The notes beneath the pieces were generated by a model. The model had not been told where the DNA came from. It did no database searches and worked only from the letters and a program-made list of their open reading frames with translations. Source: CAYSBK01 sp964429265 (GTDB taxonomy: Bacteria; Planctomycetota; Phycisphaerae; Sedimentisphaerales; Anaerobacaceae). Taken from it: DNA of 12,229 bases. Numbering within the stretch: the stretch's first letter is position 1; each line of letters begins with the position of its first letter. The translations under genes and the position numbers were made by a program. Location of the stretch: NCBI GenBank assembly GCA_964429265.1, contig CAYSBK010000064.1, positions 1-12,229 on the forward strand. The letters are read 5' to 3'. Below are positions 1-4,922 of this stretch, one piece after another.

Positions 1-78
1 GGAGGGATTCGAACCCCCGGGGCCTTTCGGCCCAACGGTTTTCAAGACCGTCGCCTTAAGCCACTCGGCCACTGCTCC
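1..78 (-). tRNA. tRNA-Ser (anticodon UGA), 3' end cut by window edge
   Basis: Read on the minus strand from 78, the sequence starts GGAGCAGTGGCCGAGTGG, a class II tRNA 5' end and D arm. An anticodon stem-loop follows with CTTGAAA in the loop, giving anticodon TGA (serine, UCA codons). The long variable arm is a perfect GGGCC-GAAA-GGCCC hairpin, as expected for tRNA-Ser. The T arm contains GGTTCGAATCC. The 3' acceptor strand, discriminator base and any encoded CCA lie before position 1, so the gene is incomplete only because the window ends. tRNA-Ser genes are frequent integration sites, but no integrase or duplicated tRNA end is visible here. Confidence 0.96.
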
Positions 79-88
79 AAGTCCTTAT

Positions 89-116
89 GTTATAAAGAGT
101 TACAACTTCTTAGCAA
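89..116 (-). promoter_or_regulatory. Probable sigma-70-type promoter of the tRNA-Ser gene
   Basis: On the minus strand, TTGCTA (111-116) is followed after 16 bases by TATAAC (89-94), about 10 bases before the tRNA 5' end at 78. The segment is AT-rich compared with the rest of the window. Position and spacing fit a housekeeping promoter for a short tRNA leader. The hexamers match consensus only in part, so this rests on motif and position. Confidence 0.45.
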
Positions 117-450
117 CTTCTTTTTATTCCTACCACAACCTTGACTACAAGCGCAAACCGGTGTGGTGCATCACTGATGTTATGAATGGGACAGGCTCGG
201 TACGGTGAGTACGAGTGTTTAATCGGAAATCAATAACAGAGCGGTCGGCCCAACCGAAGCAACCTGTGTGATCGGAATTGTGACATCGGCTTGACAGGAT
301 TTGCGCGACCTGAGCTGTAGAGCCCGGATTTGTTCTGATATCCCATCCGACACTTACTCGCAAGAACCTGTAATAACGCACTTGCCCTTATGCATCGGCC
401 ACGAAGGGGCAGTAGTACAACAAGAAAGAAACGTCCGGGAAGGAGAGGGG
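117..450. other. Gene-free stretch between tRNA-Ser and glycosyltransferase
   Basis: About 330 bases lie between the tRNA promoter and the end of the glycosyltransferase gene. Short open frames exist on both strands but have no ribosome binding site, no recognisable domain and the composition of chance frames. I see no strong terminator hairpin with a T-run, no repeat array and no mobile-element end. It probably holds the 3' untranslated region of the polysaccharide genes. Confidence 0.5.
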
Positions 451-1293
451 CTATGTAAGGGAGGTTGAAGCGTGGAGAAACGTACTGATGCGCTGGGTGG
501 CGACAGCGGCCAGGAACAGGCCGCTGTCGAGGTTGCGTCGCAGCATTCGTCTGGGTTCGAGACATAGGCGGTACGCCCACTCCAGGCCGGCTTTTCTGAG
601 CCACCGCGGTGCGCGTTTGACATTTCCGGAGTGGAAATCGAATGCTGCTCCGACGCCGATCATTGCGGTGACCTGGAGCTTGCCGAGATGTCGGGCCATC
701 CACTTTTCCTGCTTTGGCGCACCCAGGCCGACCCAGAGGATGTCAGACCCGGCGGCATTTATCATTTTCACGACCTGCTCATCCTGCCGGGGTGTCAGCG
801 GTGTGAAGGCAGGAGAATAGGTACCTGCAACCATCAGGCCAGGGTACTTTCTCTTGAGTTTTTTTGCCAGCAGTTCGGGGATGCCTGGGGCACCTCCATA
901 GAAGAAGTGCCTGTAGTTCCTTTGTCTTCCCCAGTCGCACAGTTTCAGCACAAGGGACGGGCCGGTGACCCTTCCGGCGTGCGGCCAGCCGAGGGCAACG
1001 GCCGCCAGTATGATTCCGACACCGTCGGGCAGAGTCAAAGCCGCTCCTGCCGTTGCCTGACACATTTCTTTATCGCGGTGACACATCATCACGCTGTGCG
1101 GGTTTGTGAGGGTTATGTACACTTTGTTGCCGGCCTGGCGATGGTATTCGAGCCTCTCAAATACCGTTTCGTAGTTGATCAGGTCAAATTGTACGCCGGC
1201 AATTGTGTACCTGTGCAAGTCCTTCCGCGTGATTGCGGCGGGCGCGGCTTCCCGCCGGTCATAAACGGCAGTTGTGATTTGGGGGGGTGTCAT
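451..1293 (-). CDS. WecG/TagA/CpsF family (GT26) glycosyltransferase
   Basis: The 280-residue product matches the GT26 family, which transfers a sugar (N-acetylmannosamine or its uronic acid in characterised members) from a UDP-sugar to an undecaprenyl-linked acceptor at the inner membrane face during surface polysaccharide or teichoic acid synthesis. Visible signatures are TLTNPHSV (61-68, the Thr/Asn region of the active site), TLPDGVGI (87-94, with the catalytic-type Asp90), LGAPKQEKWM (190-199) and GVGAAFDFHSG (213-223). The Arg-rich tail WLRKAGLEWAYRL...EPRRMLRR is the membrane-binding appendage of this family. The first ~28 residues precede the conserved domain and could be shorter in reality. 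The ATG lies inside the upstream membrane-protein gene (35-base overlap) with no clear Shine-Dalgarno, suggesting translational coupling. The specific sugar cannot be told from sequence. Confidence 0.93.
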   Translation of the reverse strand: MTPPQITTAVYDRREAAPAAITRKDLHRYTIAGVQFDLINYETVFERLEYHRQAGNKVYITLTNPHSVMMCHRDKEMCQATAGAALTLPDGVGIILAAVALGWPHAGRVTGPSLVLKLCDWGRQRNYRHFFYGGAPGIPELLAKKLKRKYPGLMVAGTYSPAFTPLTPRQDEQVVKMINAAGSDILWVGLGAPKQEKWMARHLGKLQVTAMIGVGAAFDFHSGNVKRAPRWLRKAGLEWAYRLCLEPRRMLRRNLDSGLFLAAVATQRISTFLHASTSLT

Positions 1294-1711
1294 TGTTCGA
1301 TAATGAATTACCGGGCCAGGCGTCTGTGTTGCGGCAGGCGGACAAACCCATCAACAGGCCCATCAGGGCGTGGAATGTTGAGGCGGGCCTGATCAGTTGA
1401 AACGCTTCCATACCCAGCGACAGTACGCACATAACGGTAACAACGGCCAGGACGCTGTCCTTTATGAGGTTGTGGGCCGGTTTTGTCCGACTGGCGCCGA
1501 CTATTCTGGCGGCGATCGCAAACCACAGCATGCCCCAACAGATGCTGCCGAGGATGCCGACTTCAAAAAAGCGTCTGGCGAACTGGTTGTCCACCAGCAG
1601 GATCAGGCCAAGCTCTCGGAAGTCTTCGACAATGAAGTTGACACTGCCGAGCCCCCACCCCACCAGCACTGCAACAAAGCCTTTCGAACCAAACCATCGT
1701 ACTGTGTTCAT
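1259..1711 (-). CDS. Short membrane protein resembling the C-terminal part of an O-antigen polymerase/ligase (Wzy/WaaL-like)
   Basis: The product is 150 residues with about four hydrophobic segments (roughly 11-28, 50-71, 86-104 and 111-125) and a polar tail. The pattern GWGLGSV followed by LLVDNQFARRFFEVGILG resembles the region near the end of O-antigen ligase/polymerase proteins, where a G-x-G-x-x-N/S segment precedes a D-N/H-N loop and a 'GllGll' helix. Those proteins usually have 400 or more residues and 10-12 helices, so about two thirds would be missing. A stop (TAG, 1736-1738) lies just upstream in frame, and AGGAAAGGG sits about 9 bases before the ATG, so the short frame has its own translation start. 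It overlaps the glycosyltransferase gene by 35 bases. It may be a decayed remnant or a genuinely small integral membrane protein; the family match is tentative. Confidence 0.6.
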   Translation of the reverse strand: MNTVRWFGSKGFVAVLVGWGLGSVNFIVEDFRELGLILLVDNQFARRFFEVGILGSICWGMLWFAIAARIVGASRTKPAHNLIKDSVLAVVTVMCVLSLGMEAFQLIRPASTFHALMGLLMGLSACRNTDAWPGNSLSNNDTPPNHNCRL

Positions 1712-1765
1712 AGTCCAGCCCTTTCCTGCAAAAAACTACATCATTCCGTTTCTTACCGCCGCGTT

Positions 1766-1793
1766 ACCATAAATTGCCCTGCCGTCGGCGCAA
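1766..1793 (-). promoter_or_regulatory. Weak candidate promoter for the minus-strand polysaccharide genes
   Basis: On the minus strand, TTGCGC (1788-1793) and TATGGT (1766-1771) are separated by 16 bases, about 55 bases before the ATG of the short membrane protein. Only the spacing and half of each hexamer agree with consensus, so this is a positional guess. Confidence 0.22.
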
Positions 1794-2057
1794 CCGATAC
1801 ACCAACCCGGGCGTTTTTCTGCCGCTGTGCGTCAACATACCCCCATTTGACCTGCCCCATATAGGCAATACCACGGACGCCTCTTCAATTAAACAGGCAC
1901 AATTGCGGAACAAAATCTTTTTTCCCCCGGCCAAGTTGAACAATTCAGCATAGCCATTAGCCGCAACTGCGTAAAATCCTTAGCCGACATCGCGCTGCCG
2001 CGGGAAAAATCCCCTCTCCAGGGCCTTGAGATATTTTTCTGCCGTCCGGAAAACCGC

Positions 2058-2085
2058 TTGACAGCAATCCGCCGCAGTCCATAAT
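2058..2085 (+). promoter_or_regulatory. Near-consensus sigma-70-type promoter for the stressosome operon
   Basis: A perfect TTGACA (2058-2063) is followed after 16 bases by CATAAT (2080-2085), one mismatch from TATAAT. Transcription would start near 2092 and give a leader of about 70 bases before the first gene. No other site upstream of the operon is as good. It suggests constitutive housekeeping expression of the sensor, as is usual for stressosome modules, whose control is mostly post-translational. Confidence 0.62.
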
Positions 2086-2161
2086 CTCGGTCAGGTGGTG
2101 GTTTCGTACGGCCGCGGACACTGGCGGCTTCGTCGATCTGATTGAAAGGTGGGCGAAACAA

Positions 2162-3106
2162 ATGGCAGCAAAGCGAAGGAAAACCAGAAAGAAAAGGGCC
2201 AGCAGACTCACCAGCACCACGAGGGAACCAAGCAGGACTGCTTCACCGCAGCGGGCACTGGCAGAGCTGATGATGACACAGCGAAAGGCCATCGTCGATA
2301 CCTGGGCCGCCGATATGGAGGCCTTCGCAGGTCCCCAGTTGCTCGAACATATCAGCGAGCGGCAGCTAAAGAAGGAAGCCGACCAACTGCTGAAGAAACT
2401 CGCGGCAGGCCTGACCGGCGCCGGACAAATCGACATCGAAAGCCCCGAATTCGCCGAGGCGGTATCCGACCTGCGTGAAATCACCGCATCACACGCCCGA
2501 CACGGTTTTACCCTGCGTGAGGTCGTGTCCTTCGTTTTCGCGTTGGGAAGTGCCTTGCGTAAAGACCTCGTAGAAGCCTGTGCAGGTGATTCGGAGGTGC
2601 TGGCCGATTCCATACGATCGATACTGGAGCTGGTCAAGCAGTTGTCGGTCGTGGTGATCGATACCTTCACAGCCACCCACGAGCGGGTCATAGCCCGGCA
2701 GAGCCGCTCGCTTATCGAGCTTTCCACGCCGGCCCTGAAGCTGTGGGACGGCATCGTGGCTATGCCGCTGGTGGGAGTGGTCGATACCGCCAGGGCCCAG
2801 AGGATGATGGAGGCCCTGCTCAAGGCAATAGTCGCAAACGAGGCCCACGTGGCCGTGCTCGACGTTACCGGCGTTCCGGTCATAGATACTAAGGTCGCCG
2901 AAAATCTGCTCAGGACCGTCACCGCCGCCCGTATGCTCGGCGCAGAGGTGTTTGTTACCGGCATCAGCGCCGAGGCCGCCCAGACGCTCGCCAAGCTCGG
3001 GGCGCCACTGGGCGAACTTCGAACCTGCGGCTCACTGCGAGCCGGACTGGCCGCCGCTTTCAAGACCCTTGGGCTGCAGGTCCTGCCGAAGGAAACGCAC
3101 GCGTGA
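2162..3106 (+). CDS. rsbR: RsbR-type stressosome co-antagonist (RsbRD_N + STAS)
   Basis: A 314-residue cytosolic protein and probable sensory scaffold subunit of a stressosome. Residues 1-30 are a basic tail. Residues ~33-185 are a helical domain resembling the N-terminal domain of RsbRD (GFTLREVVSFVFALGSALRK, 115-134). Residues ~190-305 are a STAS domain starting STPALKLWDGIVAMPLVG, the typical RsbR linker. The STAS core reads LDVTGVPVIDTKVAENLL and TGISAEAAQTLAKLG. Thr243 and Thr275 sit where Bacillus RsbR carries the two threonines phosphorylated by RsbT. The start is supported by GAAAGGTGG 8-9 bases upstream; a shorter start near residue 37 is possible. It is first in the operon and shares a GTGA overlap with rsbS. 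The N-terminal domain gives no visible cofactor signature, so the signal sensed is unknown. Confidence 0.93.
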   Translation: MAAKRRKTRKKRASRLTSTTREPSRTASPQRALAELMMTQRKAIVDTWAADMEAFAGPQLLEHISERQLKKEADQLLKKLAAGLTGAGQIDIESPEFAEAVSDLREITASHARHGFTLREVVSFVFALGSALRKDLVEACAGDSEVLADSIRSILELVKQLSVVVIDTFTATHERVIARQSRSLIELSTPALKLWDGIVAMPLVGVVDTARAQRMMEALLKAIVANEAHVAVLDVTGVPVIDTKVAENLLRTVTAARMLGAEVFVTGISAEAAQTLAKLGAPLGELRTCGSLRAGLAAAFKTLGLQVLPKETHA

Positions 3107-3480
3107 AGATACCGATACTCAAATTAAGGAACGTCTTGCTTACCTCGATCCAGGTCGATTTGACCGACGAGCAGGCGGTTGCATTTCAAAGCGACATCCT
3201 GCGCACGCTCAATACGACCGATGCAAGGGGGCTGGTCATCGACATCACGGCAATGGAGGTCGTGGATTCGTTTCTGGCCAGAGTCCTCAACGATACCGCG
3301 CGTATGGCGCGCGCGGTGGGAGCAGAGGTGGTACTTTGCGGTATGCAACCGGAGGTTGCAGTCGCCCTGGTTGAAATGGGCCGCGAAATGAAGGGGGTGC
3401 ACACCGCTTTAAACCTCGACCAGGCTTATGACAAGTTGCAGCAGTTGATGGGGGATAGCCAGGGCCGAACAGAGGATTGA
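3103..3480 (+). CDS. rsbS: RsbS-type stressosome scaffold protein (single STAS domain)
   Basis: A 125-residue stand-alone STAS protein. RsbS forms the stressosome core with RsbR and holds RsbT until a conserved serine is phosphorylated. That serine is visible as Ser56 in VIDITAMEVVDSFLARV, matching the RsbS Asp-Ser-Phe motif. Downstream, GAEVVLCGMQPEVAVALVEMG and GVHTALNLDQA are typical RsbS positions. Translation starts at GTG (3103), whose last two bases plus A form the TGA stop of rsbR, so the genes are translationally coupled. Length is close to the usual ~120 residues. The last ~10 residues are polar and variable. Confidence 0.94.
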   Translation: MKIPILKLRNVLLTSIQVDLTDEQAVAFQSDILRTLNTTDARGLVIDITAMEVVDSFLARVLNDTARMARAVGAEVVLCGMQPEVAVALVEMGREMKGVHTALNLDQAYDKLQQLMGDSQGRTED

Positions 3481-3508
3481 TTATGTTCGGCGGGCGGGAG
3501 TGTGCAAG

Positions 3509-3910
3509 GTGCAGAAAAAGACTATCCGACTGGAAGGATCGGCTGACATAATCGCCGCGCGCCAGTGTTGCAGGGAAGTGGCACGGCAACTCGGCTTCGG
3601 CTCGGCCGACCAGACCCGGCTTGCAACGGCGGTTTCCGAGATTGCCCGTAACGCCATCCAGCACGCTGGCGGCGGTGTCTGCGTGGTAACCAGCCAAAGC
3701 AATCAACGGCAGAAAACCATTTGCGTAACCGTCGAAGACCACGGCCCCGGCATCGAGGACATCGACAAGGCCCTCGAGCCGGGCTTCAGCACCGCGGGTG
3801 GGCTGGGTACCGGGCTGCCGGGTGCCAAGAGACTCGTTCACAATTTGACCGTGCGGTCAAAACCGGGACACACCGTCGTTACAATGGTGATGAAATGCAG
3901 GACGGGTTAG
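3509..3910 (+). CDS. rsbT: RsbT-type serine/threonine switch kinase
   Basis: A small GHKL-fold kinase that phosphorylates the STAS proteins of the stressosome and, once released, activates a downstream partner. From the GTG at 3509 (133 residues), the ATP-binding motifs are VSEIARNAIQHAG with Asn48, VEDHGPGIEDI with Asp77, and the ATP-lid GFSTAGGLGTGLPGAKRL. All are very close to Bacillus RsbT, as is LGFGSADQTRLATAVSE near the start. The frame is also open to a GTG at 3500, but GGGAG (3496-3500) is correctly spaced (8 bases) only for 3509. It starts 28 bases after rsbS and ends two bases before the next start. Lid and metal-binding residues look intact, so it should be active. Confidence 0.94.
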   Translation: MQKKTIRLEGSADIIAARQCCREVARQLGFGSADQTRLATAVSEIARNAIQHAGGGVCVVTSQSNQRQKTICVTVEDHGPGIEDIDKALEPGFSTAGGLGTGLPGAKRLVHNLTVRSKPGHTVVTMVMKCRTG

Positions 3911-3912
3911 AT

Positions 3913-4350
3913 ATGAGCAATTGCCCCGAGCAGTCGCAGCTTCCAGACCGCCTGGTGATTAACGTGGTCCAGGAGTACCACGTCGCCGAGGCCCAGCAGG
4001 CCGCACGGGCGCTTGCCGAGGCGCTGGGCTTGTGCGATACCATCGTTTACAGTATTGCTACGGCCGTTTCAGAGCTGGCCAACAATATATTCTTTCACGC
4101 TCACGGCGGCGGCACCGTCACCCTGAAGGCGCTGCGACGCGGTGCAAAAATCGGCGTGGAGGTAATCGCCGCCGACTCGGGCCCGGGCATCGAGGACGTC
4201 GCTGCGGCAATGCAGGACGGCTACACCACCCGCGGCGGACTCGGCGGCGGTCTGCCCGGTGTCAAGAGGCTGATGGATGAGGTCGAGGTCCACTCCCGGC
4301 CAGGAAAGGGCACTCGCGTGGTGGCGAGAAAATGGCGATTATCGATATAG
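3913..4350 (+). CDS. Second RsbT-like GHKL ATPase/kinase
   Basis: 145 residues with the same fold as the preceding RsbT: VSELANNIFFHAHGGG (Asn58), AADSGPGIEDV (Asp88) and DGYTTRGGLGGGLPGVKRLMD, ending in ARKWRLSI like Bacillus RsbT. The ATG at 3913 is preceded by AGGACGGG at 6 bases and lies two bases after the rsbT stop. The open frame extends upstream to 3721, but that part is a shadow of rsbT. The 3' end overlaps the phosphatase gene by 19 bases. In many bacteria an RsbT-like ATPase domain is fused to a SpoIIE-type PP2C domain in one protein of about 340 residues; here the two halves (145 and 196) are adjacent and separate. It may be a second switch kinase with a different target, or a partner of the phosphatase. 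Confidence 0.9.
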   Translation: MSNCPEQSQLPDRLVINVVQEYHVAEAQQAARALAEALGLCDTIVYSIATAVSELANNIFFHAHGGGTVTLKALRRGAKIGVEVIAADSGPGIEDVAAAMQDGYTTRGGLGGGLPGVKRLMDEVEVHSRPGKGTRVVARKWRLSI

Positions 4351-4922
4351 CGGCGGCCACTTGTGCCCGGCAGCCGCCCTGGTGCGGCGACCAGGCACGG
4401 TGGTGGAAAACCGGCGATGCATACCTGCTATCCCTGGTCGATGGCCTGGGGCACGGAAAAAATGCCGCCCAGGTGGCCGAGTTGGCACTGGGACTTGTGG
4501 AAGACCGCCGCAACCAGACATTGGAGGATATTTTCGCCGGCTGCGACGCGGCCCTTCGCGACAGTCGCGGCGCGGCAATGGCCCTGGCCGTCGTCGAAGA
4601 AGGCCTGCACCGGTTGAGCTACGCAGCCGTCGGTGCCATCCGCGCTATGGCGGTGCTTGCCGGCAGAAACGTCAGGCTCCCCGCCACCCCCGGCATCGTA
4701 GGGGGCGGCTACAAGAAGCTCAAAGTGCAGACGCTGGCCTTTGCGGGCGGCGATACGCTGATTGTCTCCACCGACGGGCTGGCCAGAAGCATAAACGCGG
4801 CGGCCTGCATTGTGGTGGCGGGCGGAGATGCCCAGGCACTGGCCGATCGCATCCTGAACCGATTCGCAAGCGGTTCGGATGATGCGGCCGTCGTGGTCAT
4901 GCAGAAAACAGCTAAGCAATGA
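4332..4922 (+). CDS. rsbX: RsbX-like PP2C/SpoIIE-type phosphatase
   Basis: 196 residues, nearly the length of Bacillus RsbX (199). RsbX dephosphorylates the serine and threonines of RsbS and RsbR and so resets the stressosome. PP2C features are PPWCGD (metal-type Asp20), LSLVDGLGHG (Asp37), LRDSRGAAMALAVV (the RsbX RGA segment), SYAAVGAIRA, LPATPGIVGG, VSTDGL (Asp148) and GSDDAAVVVM (Asp183/184). No sensor domain is attached. Translation begins at the ATG at 4332 inside the end of the second RsbT-like gene, without a strong Shine-Dalgarno, implying coupling. The stop TGA (4920-4922) directly touches the ATG of the histidine kinase. Confidence 0.92.
   Translation: MAIIDIAAATCARQPPWCGDQARWWKTGDAYLLSLVDGLGHGKNAAQVAELALGLVEDRRNQTLEDIFAGCDAALRDSRGAAMALAVVEEGLHRLSYAAVGAIRAMAVLAGRNVRLPATPGIVGGGYKKLKVQTLAFAGGDTLIVSTDGLARSINAAACIVVAGGDAQALADRILNRFASGSDDAAVVVMQKTAKQ

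Larger units (their letters stand above)
1712..2161. other. Divergent intergenic region between polysaccharide genes and stressosome operon
   Basis: About 450 bases separate a leftward and a rightward gene. The region is more AT-rich than its neighbours, with T-runs near 1916-1924 and 2035. Open frames here look like chance. The convincing elements are the rightward promoter at 2058-2085 and the RBS before 2162. I found no missing N-terminal half of the Wzy-like protein in any frame. Confidence 0.5.

Noticed and set aside
1..78. tRNA-Ser as an attachment site of an integrated element
   Set aside because: No integrase, no second copy of the tRNA end and no composition break are visible in the window.
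631..1392. 253-residue plus-strand open frame opposite the glycosyltransferase
   Set aside because: Cys/Arg-rich composition and no conserved motifs; the minus-strand GT26 protein accounts for the sequence.
1957..3063. 368-residue minus-strand open frame opposite rsbR
   Set aside because: Ser/Ala/Thr-rich low-complexity translation typical of the antisense of a GC-rich gene; no RBS or domain, and the plus strand carries a clear RsbR.
3721..3912. Upstream extension of the second RsbT-like frame
   Set aside because: The Arg-rich residues are the out-of-frame reading of rsbT; the ATG at 3913 has a proper RBS.
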